Origin: Spirochaetes bacterium ADurb.Bin215
GTDB taxonomy: Bacteria > Spirochaetota > Spirochaetia > Treponematales > Treponemataceae
Assembly (NCBI GenBank): GCA_002070025.1
Contig: MWCL01000002.1
Span: forward strand, 1 to 64,000
Reading direction: 5' to 3'
DNA length: 64,000 nt
A program made the position numbers and the translations under genes. The notes beneath the pieces were generated by a model. That model worked only from the letters and a program-made list of their open reading frames with translations. It ran no database searches and was not told the origin of the DNA. Below, piece after piece: positions 33,825 to 41,631 of the stretch. Each line of letters starts with the position of its first letter. Position 1 is the first letter of the stretch.

Positions 33825-35008
33825 TGCGTCAACGGCAGGGACAATGTGATCGTGGTTCCCTCACCGGGAACAGAATCCACCTCGATTGCGCCTTTGTGCG
33901 CTTCCATGATTGATTTTATTATGAGCATGCCGAGACCGGTTCCGCCGGAGGAGGCAGAATAGAACGGCTTGAAAATATTATCGAGTATTTCCCTGCTCAT
34001 TCCCCGGCCGGTATCACGAACGCGTATAACCAGAGAATCACCCCGCTCCTGCGCGGAAACATGGATGTCGCCGCCGGAAGGCATCGCGGCGCAGGCATTC
34101 TCTGCAGCGTTTATAAGGACGCGCAGCATCCGGTGTTGATCCATGATCACCGGCCGCAACATGTCCGATTCGATGTGAAGTGTGACACCTGATGCCTCAA
34201 GGCGCGGAGCAATGGCCTCCGAGAACCTCGCAAACAGATCATCCACCGCGACAATTTCCATATCCAGCCGGATCTCGCCGCGGGCGTAGTCAAGAAACTC
34301 GGCCGCAAGAGATTCCATCCGCGAAATATCCCGGTTTATCCGCTCCACAGCCGATTCAAGATAGTTCTCGTCATCACGATTTTTTACAAGAAGCTGTACA
34401 CGGCTTTTCAACGCAGAAAGAGGATTACGGATATCATGAAGTATGAGGGAGGAGAACTTGCCGATAACAGAAAGCCGCTCACGGCTCAACAATTCATCCT
34501 GAAGAGCTTTAAGTTCAGCATACGCACGACTCAATTCGCGGTTTTGCTTGTCCAGGTCCTGCAGATGATATTCATTTGAACGCCGGACCATCATGGTAAC
34601 AGCTTTGAGGAGCGCCAGACACATGGCATTGTCAGTTGACAGGAGCGAAAGAAAATCACTAGCCTGTATGCAATAGACCCTGACCGGGGTTTTTGCCCGT
34701 ACCGTTGCACTCCTCGGGCGTTCGTCAATAAGCGCCATTTCCCCCAGAGGTTGTCCTTTTGAACTGACACCCAAAAGAACCGCATCCGCAGTCCCATATC
34801 GTTTCCAGATTTCCAGCTCGCCCTCAAGGATTATGAAAAAACTGTCTCCGCTCATGTCTTCGAAAAACAGGATGTCGCCGGTATCATACGTCCGCTCGGT
34901 ACACAGGGCGGCAATCTTGTTCAGGGACTCTTCCGGCATGGTGTGAAAAAAGTAAATATTCTTAAGAAAATCGTTTCCGTCCGGCCGGAGACTGCGTTCC
35001 GTATTCAT
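33821..35008 (-). CDS. Cyclic-nucleotide-binding-domain histidine kinase
   Basis: 395 residues from ATG 35008 (AGGA upstream); the longer open frame would run across the terminator at 35028 and into flaA. Residues ~12-140 form a cNMP-binding domain with an intact phosphate cassette (PLGEMALIDERPRSATVRA, 87-105). A coiled coil (~145-178) follows. HisKA carries phospho-acceptor H191 (SSLILHDIRNPLSAL). The HATPase has N box VLINAAENACAAMPSGG, G1 DTGRGM and G2 GGTGLGMLIIK. No transmembrane segment, so it is a soluble sensor kinase. No response regulator is adjacent. Its position behind the flaA genes is recalled from other treponemes. Confidence 0.88.
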   Translation of the reverse strand: MNTERSLRPDGNDFLKNIYFFHTMPEESLNKIAALCTERTYDTGDILFFEDMSGDSFFIILEGELEIWKRYGTADAVLLGVSSKGQPLGEMALIDERPRSATVRAKTPVRVYCIQASDFLSLLSTDNAMCLALLKAVTMMVRRSNEYHLQDLDKQNRELSRAYAELKALQDELLSRERLSVIGKFSSLILHDIRNPLSALKSRVQLLVKNRDDENYLESAVERINRDISRMESLAAEFLDYARGEIRLDMEIVAVDDLFARFSEAIAPRLEASGVTLHIESDMLRPVIMDQHRMLRVLINAAENACAAMPSGGDIHVSAQERGDSLVIRVRDTGRGMSREILDNIFKPFYSASSGGTGLGMLIIKSIMEAHKGAIEVDSVPGEGTTITLSLPLTH

Positions 35009-35027
35009 TACGCCATCCTGTTCTGAT

Positions 35028-35052
35028 AAAAAAGGCCGCCATAGAGGCGGCC
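35028..35052 (-). terminator. Terminator of the flaA operon
   Basis: Minus strand stem GGCCGCC / TCTAT loop / GGCGGCC followed directly by six Ts (35028-35033). It lies between the second flaA gene and the histidine kinase, so the kinase probably needs read-through or its own promoter. Confidence 0.88.
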
Positions 35053-35075
35053 TGTTCCTTGAATTATGCTTCGTA

Positions 35076-35810
35076 TCACCAGTTGTCGAACATGTCGTCA
35101 ATGTCCCGCGCTTCCATTTCATACAGATCGGAAACAGCACGAAGATCATCGAAATAAATGTAATAACTTCCGTATGCGTCGGTAGGATCACATTCAATGC
35201 GGTATCCGACGATCTTGAGACCCATTCGGGTACTGTAATGATAGTCTTTCTGGATGATACCGGAACGTCCGTCGGGACTCTGGGGAGGTATGGCAACACT
35301 CATCTTCTTCCAGCCGGAATGATTCAGCTTGCCCATGTAGAGCTCAAACGGGGTTCCCCAGTAATCTTCAAGCATGAGCTTGAGAGTATGGTTATAATTC
35401 CGTCCGACAACCCATACGTTAACTACCTTCGCAATTCCTTCAACGGGAAGCGGTTTAACGGCATTAACCGTGAACGTGTTGTAACCGCGGCGGAAAAAAT
35501 CAACCCGAACGCCGAGTACCTTTTCATCAGGCATCTCCAGCCCTTCTTCCTCGGGAATGGGTTCCTTGCCGGCGGGCGAGCCGTTAAAGAGACGGGCCCG
35601 GATAACACCTTCGTCCGGAGACATCGCAGCAACCCAGGTTCCTTCGCTTTCATACTTGTCGATGGAAATTTCCTTGAGTTTCTGCTCGGCAGAATCAGCT
35701 CCGATCCTGTTCGGGTCGGGCGAATCAAGATCCAGATCCTCGGAAGCAGTCTGCGCGAAAACTCCCAGCACCAACAAGCAAATGATTACACCAATTAGCA
35801 ACTTCTTCAT
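35076..35810 (-). CDS. flaA2: FlaA-family periplasmic flagellar sheath protein
   Basis: 244 residues with a signal peptide (MKKLLIGVIICLLVLGVFAQ, cleavage near FA-Q). The mature part shares with its neighbour the beta-rich FlaA pattern: VDFFRRGYNTFTV, KVVNVWVVGRNYNHTLKLML, LNHSGWKKMSVAIPP, YHYSTRMGLKIVGYRI and YYIYFDDLRAVSDLY. FlaA proteins coat the flagellar core in the spirochete periplasm. It starts immediately after the upstream flaA stop (TAA then ATG, no gap), with AAGGAG inside the upstream gene. The numbering flaA2 is by position and resemblance, not proven. Confidence 0.85.
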   Translation of the reverse strand: MKKLLIGVIICLLVLGVFAQTASEDLDLDSPDPNRIGADSAEQKLKEISIDKYESEGTWVAAMSPDEGVIRARLFNGSPAGKEPIPEEEGLEMPDEKVLGVRVDFFRRGYNTFTVNAVKPLPVEGIAKVVNVWVVGRNYNHTLKLMLEDYWGTPFELYMGKLNHSGWKKMSVAIPPQSPDGRSGIIQKDYHYSTRMGLKIVGYRIECDPTDAYGSYYIYFDDLRAVSDLYEMEARDIDDMFDNW

Positions 35811-36560
35811 TTACTGTGCTCCTTGTTGTGCAGTGTCTGATTTTACATCCGAGAAGTCCGCGCCAACAAGCTCGAAACCGTCGTAGGACGGCATGAAGGT
35901 ATCGGTAAGCGCCTTGAACTGATCAAAAAAGATGTAAAATGCGTCTACCCGTTCGGTGGGCATGGTCCTGAGACGGAATGCCACGAAAGACATCTGCTGG
36001 ACGCCGTTCAGATACGGAGACGCCTGTTGAATATTGGAAGGAACATTGACCGACATGTTCTTCCATCCCTCATGATTGACCAACCCGAAGGAAATGGTGT
36101 GAACACGACCGTTACAGTCCCGGACAAGCGCCTGAAGCTCATAGTTGTAATTCGCTCCCCAAACCCACAGGTCAAGGCGAGCAATCCGTCCCTTGAACGG
36201 AATTTCCTTCAGAACGACTTCGTCACCGGAATTCGGATCAACCGGCACTATATCCAACCAATTGTCGCCCTTGCGGTCGAACTTGGTTTCCAGGCCCATA
36301 AACTTGTATCCGGTACCTTCTTCTGTCTGCATGACCCGTATTGCATTGGGCATACCGTCGAAGTACTTGGTAACAGGATATCCTTTAGTTGTAAATTTGC
36401 TACCAGCAGCAAACCATGCCCATTCGGACGCATCGGGATTGTCGAAGTCATCCACAATGTACGTCTCATAGTTCACAGACCTGCTTTGAGCCGCGAGCGG
36501 CGCCATACACAGGGAGAACAAAAGGACAAGGCCCGCGATGATTAAACCGCCTTGTTTCAT
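35811..36560 (-). CDS. flaA1: FlaA-family periplasmic flagellar sheath protein
   Basis: 249 residues with a signal peptide (GGLIIAGLVLLFSLCMAPLAAQS, AxA cleavage near residue 25). The body has the FlaA features ARLDLWVWGANYNYELQALV, GLVNHEGWKNMSVNVPSNIQ and DAFYIFFDQFKALTDTF, clearly paralogous to the downstream gene. It is secreted to the periplasm as an outer-layer filament protein. It is driven by a near-perfect sigma-70 promoter with a ~50-nt leader and AAAGGAG ribosome site, consistent with very high expression. Divergent from fructose-bisphosphate aldolase. Confidence 0.87.
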   Translation of the reverse strand: MKQGGLIIAGLVLLFSLCMAPLAAQSRSVNYETYIVDDFDNPDASEWAWFAAGSKFTTKGYPVTKYFDGMPNAIRVMQTEEGTGYKFMGLETKFDRKGDNWLDIVPVDPNSGDEVVLKEIPFKGRIARLDLWVWGANYNYELQALVRDCNGRVHTISFGLVNHEGWKNMSVNVPSNIQQASPYLNGVQQMSFVAFRLRTMPTERVDAFYIFFDQFKALTDTFMPSYDGFELVGADFSDVKSDTAQQGAQ

Positions 36561-36614
36561 CCCTAACTCCTTTTAACTACTCTATCATCATCGGAAAGAA
36601 TACAGCCAGTCCTT

Positions 36615-36643
36615 ATTATATGTTGAAGAAAATGCTTTGTCAA
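36615..36643 (-). promoter_or_regulatory. Consensus promoter of the flaA operon
   Basis: Minus strand TTGACA (36638-36643), 17-nt spacer, TATAAT (36615-36620): a perfect sigma-70 match, with no sigma-28-type sequence seen. It suggests strong constitutive transcription of the sheath proteins. Confidence 0.9.
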
Positions 36644-36661
36644 ACCGTTTATTTTGTCGTA

Positions 36662-36690
36662 TTGACCAAAAAGAACGTTATCCTTACTAT
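36662..36690 (+). promoter_or_regulatory. Promoter of fba
   Basis: TTGACC (36662-36667), 17-nt spacer, TACTAT (36685-36690). Its -35 box is 18 bp from the -35 box of the divergent flaA promoter. Confidence 0.75.
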
Positions 36691-36721
36691 ATGACATCTT
36701 TAATTAACCAAGGAGTTACAT

Positions 36722-37714
36722 GTGACAAACTATAAAGACCTCGGTCTTGTAAACACCCGTGACATGTTTGCAAAAGCGGTCAAGGGAGGCTATGCCATCC
36801 CCGCGTACAACTTCAACAATCTGGAACAGCTTCAGGCCATTATCCAGGCATGCGTTGAAACAAAATCACCGGTTATCCTGCAGGTTTCCTCCGGAGCCCG
36901 CAAGTATGCCAACTCGAACCTTCTGCGCAATATGGCCCGCGGAGCCGTGGAATATGCCCACGAGCTCGGCTACGATATCCCGGTAGTACTTCATCTTGAC
37001 CACGGCGACAGCTTCGAGCTGTGCAAGGACTGCATCGAAAACGGATTTTCCTCGGTCATGATCGACGGATCCCACCTTTCGTACGACGAAAACGTCGCGC
37101 TTACCAAGAAAGTCTGTGAATACGCACACCAGTACGATGTAACCGTTGAAGGCGAACTCGGCGTTCTCGCCGGCGTGGAAGACGATGTATCCTCTGAAGT
37201 AAGCCACTACACCATGCCCGACGAAGTTGAAGACTTCGTAAAGAAAACCGGCGTTGATTCCCTGGCAATTTCCATCGGAACCAGTCACGGCCGCACCAAG
37301 TTCACTCCCGAACAGTGCACCAAAAATGCCGACGGCGTGCTCATTCCCCCTCCCCTCCGTTTCGATATCCTCGAAGAAATCGAAAAGCGCATCCCCGGAT
37401 TCCCCATCGTTCTCCACGGCTCATCGTCCGTGCCGATCGAATACGTAAAGATGATCGAACAGTACGGTGGAAGCCTCCCCAACTCTGTCGGTATCCCTGA
37501 AGAACAGCTCCGCAAAGCCGCAAAGAGCGCTGTTTGCAAGATTAACATCGACTCCGACGGACGCCTGGCCATGACCGCGGCGATTCGCAAGGTTCTCTCC
37601 GAGAAACCGGAAGAATTCGATCCCCGCAAGTACCTCGGCCCGGCACGTGACGAACTCAAGAAGCTCTACAGCCACAAGAATACCAACGTTCTTGGAAGCG
37701 CCGGACAGGCGTAA
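36722..37714 (+). CDS. fba: Class II fructose-1,6-bisphosphate aldolase
   Basis: 330 residues from GTG 36722, with AAGGAG 6 nt upstream. Class II features: AIPAYNFNNLEQLQAI at the start, zinc-ligand region VVLHLDHGDSFELC, VTVEGELGVLAG, DSLAISIGTSHGRTKF and the later FPIVLHGSSSVP with a zinc-binding histidine, then VCKINIDSDGRLAMTAAI for phosphate binding. It cleaves fructose-1,6-bisphosphate to DHAP and glyceraldehyde-3-phosphate in glycolysis. It has its own promoter and a terminator 22 nt after the stop, so it is probably monocistronic. Adjacent to flaA genes as I recall from T. pallidum. Confidence 0.96.
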   Translation: MTNYKDLGLVNTRDMFAKAVKGGYAIPAYNFNNLEQLQAIIQACVETKSPVILQVSSGARKYANSNLLRNMARGAVEYAHELGYDIPVVLHLDHGDSFELCKDCIENGFSSVMIDGSHLSYDENVALTKKVCEYAHQYDVTVEGELGVLAGVEDDVSSEVSHYTMPDEVEDFVKKTGVDSLAISIGTSHGRTKFTPEQCTKNADGVLIPPPLRFDILEEIEKRIPGFPIVLHGSSSVPIEYVKMIEQYGGSLPNSVGIPEEQLRKAAKSAVCKINIDSDGRLAMTAAIRKVLSEKPEEFDPRKYLGPARDELKKLYSHKNTNVLGSAGQA

Positions 37715-37736
37715 GCCTCCGGACCATAAAAAAAGG

Positions 37737-37773
37737 GGCTGTCTGGCAAGTAGTGTCAGACAGCCTTTTTTTT
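37737..37773. terminator. Bidirectional terminator after fba
   Basis: Stem GGCTGTCTG / 11-nt loop / CAGACAGCC flanked by an A run on the left and a T run on the right, so it can act for fba and for the convergent gene ending at 37796. Confidence 0.9.
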
Positions 37774-37795
37774 CAACAATTTTGGTAGCAGTATC

Positions 37796-38428
37796 CTAGA
37801 TATACTTTTTGATACGCATTCCCGCTGAAATCCCGGTTACACCCAGAGACGGAATCCAGTAGAATAACGGATGAAAGCAGAAATGCCACAGCACTACCAG
37901 AACCGGTAGAACCACAAGAGAAACAAGTACCGGAAGCAGGGCAAAAAGAACTCCCTCAAACGTAGGCCCCAATCGTATTGTAAATAAATAGCGTTTCAGA
38001 CAACTATCCGCAAGAAAAATCAGCGCAACAATCAGAACCGGCACCATGATGAGTATCCATACATCGGGAAGAGGGTACCGGACAATGAGTATATAAGGAA
38101 GATAAACGGAAAGAATCCCGAACAGCTGGGGTATGGTCCGGTGAAGGCGCTCCCTTGCCGGCGACAAAAACAGAAGATTGAGCAGGGCCGGTCCAAGAAC
38201 GAAGGGAAACAGCACCAGAGAAAGCAATACAACCGGATACAGAACCGCACCATGCGCGGTATTCCAGGGAAGGAAACCGGATATCAGACCGTGAAGAAGC
38301 GCAATTACAATTCCGCATACCAGACCGGTTCCATATGCCATACGATAGGCCGGAAGGTTGGAAAAACGGTTGCCGGCGGAGTAATAGACAAATGCTGCGG
38401 GCATTAGTAAAACTGTGAGTAGTTCCAT
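37796..38428 (-). CDS. Uncharacterised multi-pass membrane protein
   Basis: 210 residues, very hydrophobic, with about six membrane segments (for example MELLTVLLMPAAFVYYSA, GTGLVCGIVIALLHGLISGF, GAVLYPVVLLSLVLFPFVLG, YLPYILIVRYPLPDVWILIM, LFALLPVLVSLVVLPVLVVL). I recognise no family or catalytic motif. The ATG has no Shine-Dalgarno. A GATAAT box lies 8 nt before it, so the mRNA may be nearly leaderless. It is transcribed alone, away from infC, and ends at the bidirectional terminator. Confidence 0.7.
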   Translation of the reverse strand: MELLTVLLMPAAFVYYSAGNRFSNLPAYRMAYGTGLVCGIVIALLHGLISGFLPWNTAHGAVLYPVVLLSLVLFPFVLGPALLNLLFLSPARERLHRTIPQLFGILSVYLPYILIVRYPLPDVWILIMVPVLIVALIFLADSCLKRYLFTIRLGPTFEGVLFALLPVLVSLVVLPVLVVLWHFCFHPLFYWIPSLGVTGISAGMRIKKYI

Positions 38429-38436
38429 GCAATCAA

Positions 38437-38464
38437 ATTATCATAGTGTACAACCAAGATGCAA
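38437..38464 (-). promoter_or_regulatory. Promoter for the 38428 membrane protein gene
   Basis: Minus strand TTGCAT (38459-38464), 16-nt spacer, GATAAT (38437-38442). Predicted start is ~2 nt before the ATG. Confidence 0.45.
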
Positions 38465-38479
38465 GCTGGTTAGGTGTCC

Positions 38480-38509
38480 TTGACAGGAAACAACAATAAT
38501 TGCTATAGT
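38480..38509 (+). promoter_or_regulatory. Promoter of the infC operon
   Basis: TTGACA (38480-38485), 18-nt spacer, TATAGT (38504-38509). Predicted start near 38516 gives a leader of about 65 nt before infC. Confidence 0.7.
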
Positions 38510-38547
38510 CGCTGTTGAACTTTGATTGAGAAATTCGTGCATAAACG

Positions 38548-38563
38548 GCTTCTTCGGGGAAGC
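38548..38563 (+). promoter_or_regulatory. Hairpin in the infC leader
   Basis: GCTTCT / TCGG / GGAAGC forms a tetraloop hairpin 8 nt before the AGGGGG ribosome site of infC. infC operons are often controlled in their leaders by L20 or IF3; this hairpin is a candidate element but is too short to call a known L20 leader. Confidence 0.35.
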
Positions 38564-38580
38564 TGGCACAAGGGGGATCG

Positions 38581-39102
38581 TTGGCGGACAATAGAGGTTT
38601 ACGAATTAACGAACAAATTCGTGTACGAGAGGTACGACTGATTGACGAGAAGGGCGAACAAAAGGGTATAGTCCCTACTCTTGAAGCGCTCAACATGGCT
38701 CGGGAATCTGGTCTTGACCTGGTAGAAGTTGCACCGCAGGCAAACCCGCCCGCATGCAAGATTCTTGACTACGGCAAATATCGTTTCGAAATGGAAAAGA
38801 AGCTCCGTGATTCCAAGAAGAAACAGAAATTGCAGATGCTCAAGGAAATCCGTATGCAGCCGAAAATCGACAGTCACGATCTCGATTTCAAGGCAAAGCA
38901 TGTACGTGAGTTTCTTGCTGGGGGAGACAAAGTAAAGGTTACGATCCGGTTTCGCGGACGCGAGCTGGCTCACACCGAACTTGGTCTTGTTGTTCTCAAT
39001 AATGTATTAAGCAGGCTAGGTGAAGATTATATTGTCGAAAAGCCGCCGGCTATGGAAGGCCGCTTCATGTCGATGACTGTCGCACCAAAAGCCAAAAAAT
39101 GA
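38581..39102 (+). CDS. infC: Translation initiation factor IF-3
   Basis: 173 residues from TTG 38581 ([20 protein letters not shown]), with AGGGGG 5 nt upstream. It has both IF3 domains joined by the basic helix ([20 protein letters not shown]). Conserved motifs include [40 protein letters not shown] and [17 protein letters not shown]3 prevents premature subunit joining and rejects non-canonical starts. A non-AUG start is typical of infC and fits self-regulation. First gene of the infC-rpmI-rplT operon. Confidence 0.97.
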   Translation: MADNRGLRINEQIRVREVRLIDEKGEQKGIVPTLEALNMARESGLDLVEVAPQANPPACKILDYGKYRFEMEKKLRDSKKKQKLQMLKEIRMQPKIDSHDLDFKAKHVREFLAGGDKVKVTIRFRGRELAHTELGLVVLNNVLSRLGEDYIVEKPPAMEGRFMSMTVAPKAKK

Positions 39103-39117
39103 TGAGGTAGTGATACT

Positions 39118-39318
39118 ATGCCCAAAATGAAAAGCAAGCGATGCGCTGCAAAGCGTTTCTCATTTACCGCGAACGGTAAAGTAAAGTACAAGAAGATGAA
39201 TCTTCGCCACATTCTCACGAAGAAATCTGCCAAGCGCAAGAGAAATCTCCGCCACGCGGGAATTGCCTCGGAAGCTGATTCGGCAAAGATCAGAAAGCAA
39301 CTTTTACCGTACGGTTAA
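39118..39318 (+). CDS. rpmI: Ribosomal protein bL35
   Basis: 66 residues, very basic, beginning [20 protein letters not shown] and containing [20 protein letters not shown], as in bL35. Part of the 50S subunit. It follows infC after 15 nt and precedes rplT by 18 nt, the universal order. Confidence 0.97.
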   Translation: MPKMKSKRCAAKRFSFTANGKVKYKKMNLRHILTKKSAKRKRNLRHAGIASEADSAKIRKQLLPYG

Positions 39319-39336
39319 CAAGTCAGGAGTAATACA

Positions 39337-39696
39337 ATGGCAAGAGCTATAGATGGAAGCAAACGAAAGGACCGGCGCAAGAAGATCCTGAAGCTGGCAA
39401 AAGGGTTCCGCGGACGCCGTGGAACGAACTATAAGGCCGCCAAAGACGCCGTTACAAAGGCGCTGGTTCATGGATATGTATCCCGCCGCGACCGGAAAGG
39501 CGATATGCGGACTCTGTGGATTTCACGTATCAACGCAGCGGTTCGTCCCGAAGGAATTACCTATTCCCGCTTCATACAGGGATTGACCAAAGCCGGTGTG
39601 GAAATTAACCGCAAAGCTTTGTCCAACATGGCTATTGAAGATCCCGCAGCATTCAATGCGGTAGTTACCATGGCCAAAAAGGCACTGGAAGCCTAA
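39337..39696 (+). CDS. rplT: Ribosomal protein bL20
   Basis: 119 residues with the long basic N-terminal tail (DRRKKILKLAKGFRGRRGTN) and globular part (DMRTLWISRINAAVRPEGIT, YSRFIQGLTKAGVEINRKAL) of bL20. It is needed for early 50S assembly and is the usual autoregulator of this operon. The next gene begins only 3 nt after its stop, so later genes may be cotranscribed with ribosomal proteins. Confidence 0.97.
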   Translation: MARAIDGSKRKDRRKKILKLAKGFRGRRGTNYKAAKDAVTKALVHGYVSRRDRKGDMRTLWISRINAAVRPEGITYSRFIQGLTKAGVEINRKALSNMAIEDPAAFNAVVTMAKKALEA

Positions 39697-39699
39697 CGT

Positions 39700-40095
39700 A
39701 TGCTCAGCCTCGATCAAGTCCGTCTTCTGGAAAACCGCGTTGAAAAGGCAGTAGGCAAGATAAGCTCGCTTACCGCAGAAAACGAAAACCTTCGTGCACA
39801 GCTTGGCACGCTTCAACAGCGTGTTCGTGAACTGGAGGGTTTTGTAAACGGTTTCAAGGATGACCAGGGCAAGATCGAGGCCGGAATTCTCAACGCGCTC
39901 GAACAGCTGGGCGCGCTTGAAAGCGCCATTACCAGTGAACCGGTTCAGGAACAACCCGCCCCTTCCATTGAAGAAGCGATTGAGCCTGAACCTGATCCGG
40001 CGCCGTACAATGATAGTGTATCAGAAGAACCTGAACCGGACAGCAATGACATCGAAGACTCTGTTCAGGACGACGGCCAGATAGATATTTTCTAG
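39700..40095 (+). CDS. Coiled-coil protein with acidic tail (possible ZapB-like partner)
   Basis: 131 residues. Residues ~1-75 have a strong heptad pattern (LLENRVEKAVGKISSLTAEN, ENLRAQLGTLQQRVRELEGF). Residues ~80-125 are proline/glutamate/aspartate rich and probably disordered, ending in DDGQIDIF. No signal peptide. It is 13 nt upstream of zapA. Small coiled-coil proteins of this kind (ZapB in enterobacteria) interact with ZapA at the Z ring, so a divisome role is inferred from context and shape only; sequence similarity to ZapB is not demonstrable by eye. The final acidic peptide could be a docking motif. Confidence 0.7.
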   Translation: MLSLDQVRLLENRVEKAVGKISSLTAENENLRAQLGTLQQRVRELEGFVNGFKDDQGKIEAGILNALEQLGALESAITSEPVQEQPAPSIEEAIEPEPDPAPYNDSVSEEPEPDSNDIEDSVQDDGQIDIF

Positions 40096-40108
40096 CAAGG
40101 CGGATACC

Positions 40109-40405
40109 ATGGCAAAGGGTAATTTGCAAATTGATTTGCTGGGAGCCTCCTTCGCCATACAGGCCGATGAAAAGCCCGAATATCTTGAAGCGATCTATTC
40201 CCATTATAAAAAAACTGTCTCACGGATTGAATCCTCGGCGAAGCTGACGGATCCCCTGAAAATCGCAATTCTGGCAGGTATCCTTGCCGCAGACGAGTAC
40301 TACAAAGAAAAAATGAAACATACCGACGAGGATTCAGATATCGATTTGTCCGAGGCTGAAAAGCTCGCCCTCAGGATGATATCGCGCATCGATCAGGTTA
40401 TATAG
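40109..40405 (+). CDS. zapA: Cell division protein ZapA
   Basis: 98 residues. The N-terminal beta domain LQIDLLGASFAIQADEKPEYLEAI matches ZapA (GxxFxI...E...YL), and a C-terminal helix follows (LKIAILAGILAADEYYKEKM and LSEAEKLALRMISRIDQVI). ZapA bundles FtsZ filaments at midcell. It lies next to a coiled-coil protein gene, far from ftsZ. The manA start follows 2 nt after its stop. Confidence 0.88.
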   Translation: MAKGNLQIDLLGASFAIQADEKPEYLEAIYSHYKKTVSRIESSAKLTDPLKIAILAGILAADEYYKEKMKHTDEDSDIDLSEAEKLALRMISRIDQVI

Positions 40406-40407
40406 TT

Positions 40408-41631
40408 TTGACTGAAGAATGGTTTTTTCTTGAAAATACGTTTCAACACTACCCCTGGGGCTCAAAGGACGGAATATCCACCCTGTTGAATTTCCGGAAT
40501 TCCGAAAACCTGCCGATCGCCGAACTCTGGATGGGCGCTCATCAATCCGCCCCGAGCAGGATAAAAACCTCTGACGGTCCGGTCGCACTGAACGAAGCGA
40601 TACGCAGTGATCCCGACCGATTTCTGGGGCAGTCCTGCAGAAAGCGCTTTGGCGATACCCTCCCCTATCTTTTCAAGGTCCTCTCGGCGGCTCATCCGCT
40701 TTCTATACAGGTACATCCGGGAAAAGCACAGGCCCGTAGCGGATTTGAGCGTGAAAACAGACTGGGCATCCCGCTTACATCTCCTGAACGCAATTACCGC
40801 GATCCGAACCATAAACCAGAGGTAATTCTGGCACTTACCCCATTCACCGCCATGTGCGGATTCCGTCCTGTTCAGGAAACCGCTGACCTGATCCGGCAAA
40901 CCGGAATCCGCGAGCTTGTTTCATCCGTGGCCTCGCTCGAAGCCAATGGTGACTACCGGGTGTTCCTGCAAGAATTGTGGTCGCTTCCGGATGCAAGCAA
41001 ACGGATTATACTGGACGATCTGTCCAGCCTCCTGGAGACTGTTCCCGGAAAGGATTTGTCTGACGCTTCCCGCCATCCACTCTCGGCGGTGCGCTTGCTG
41101 TCAGACGAATATCCCGGAGATATCGGAATAGTATCGCCCCTGTATCTCAATACTGTAAACTTGAACAGCGGAGAGGCCCTTTATTTATCCGAAGGTATTC
41201 TCCATGCCTATCTTTCCGGTACCGGAATTGAACTCATGGCAAATTCCGACAATGTCCTTCGGGGCGGACTGACCCAAAAACACATTGATGTGCCTGAACT
41301 TTTATCCGTTGTATCATCCGATCCCCATACGCCCCGGCGCCTTGTTCCGGTATCCGATACTACGCGCTCCCGCTACCCGTCACCTGCGGAAGAATTCGAG
41401 CTGCAACTTCTACAGCTTGAGGGCGATTCCCTGACAACAGACTTCTCCGCTCCCACTATTGTACTGGTTACTCACGGAAAGCTCGATATTGCCGATGCAT
41501 CCGGCTGCACCTCCCCGCTCCCGCGGGGAAGTTCAATATTCATTCCAGCAGAATCGGGATCACTTACTTTCTCCGGTGAAGGAATCGCGTATCTCGCAAC
41601 CGTTCCCCATACCAGGACCGGTGCTGCATGA
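40408..41631 (+). CDS. manA: Mannose-6-phosphate isomerase, class I
   Basis: 407 residues from TTG 40408, 2 nt after zapA. The N-terminal NTFQHYPWGS and the type I PMI zinc-site motifs are present: LSIQVHPGKAQA, DPNHKPEVILAL and LYLSEGILHAYLSGTGIELM followed by NSDNVLRGGLTQKHID. It interconverts mannose-6-phosphate and fructose-6-phosphate, feeding glycolysis or mannosylation. No ribosome site precedes the TTG, so it is likely coupled to zapA. The C-terminal cupin end is normal. It overlaps the next gene by 4 nt. Confidence 0.93.
   Translation: MTEEWFFLENTFQHYPWGSKDGISTLLNFRNSENLPIAELWMGAHQSAPSRIKTSDGPVALNEAIRSDPDRFLGQSCRKRFGDTLPYLFKVLSAAHPLSIQVHPGKAQARSGFERENRLGIPLTSPERNYRDPNHKPEVILALTPFTAMCGFRPVQETADLIRQTGIRELVSSVASLEANGDYRVFLQELWSLPDASKRIILDDLSSLLETVPGKDLSDASRHPLSAVRLLSDEYPGDIGIVSPLYLNTVNLNSGEALYLSEGILHAYLSGTGIELMANSDNVLRGGLTQKHIDVPELLSVVSSDPHTPRRLVPVSDTTRSRYPSPAEEFELQLLQLEGDSLTTDFSAPTIVLVTHGKLDIADASGCTSPLPRGSSIFIPAESGSLTFSGEGIAYLATVPHTRTGAA

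Noticed and set aside
35009-35299. 97-codon N-terminal extension of the histidine kinase
   Set aside because: It crosses the flaA terminator and the end of flaA2; ATG 35008 with AGGA is the natural start.
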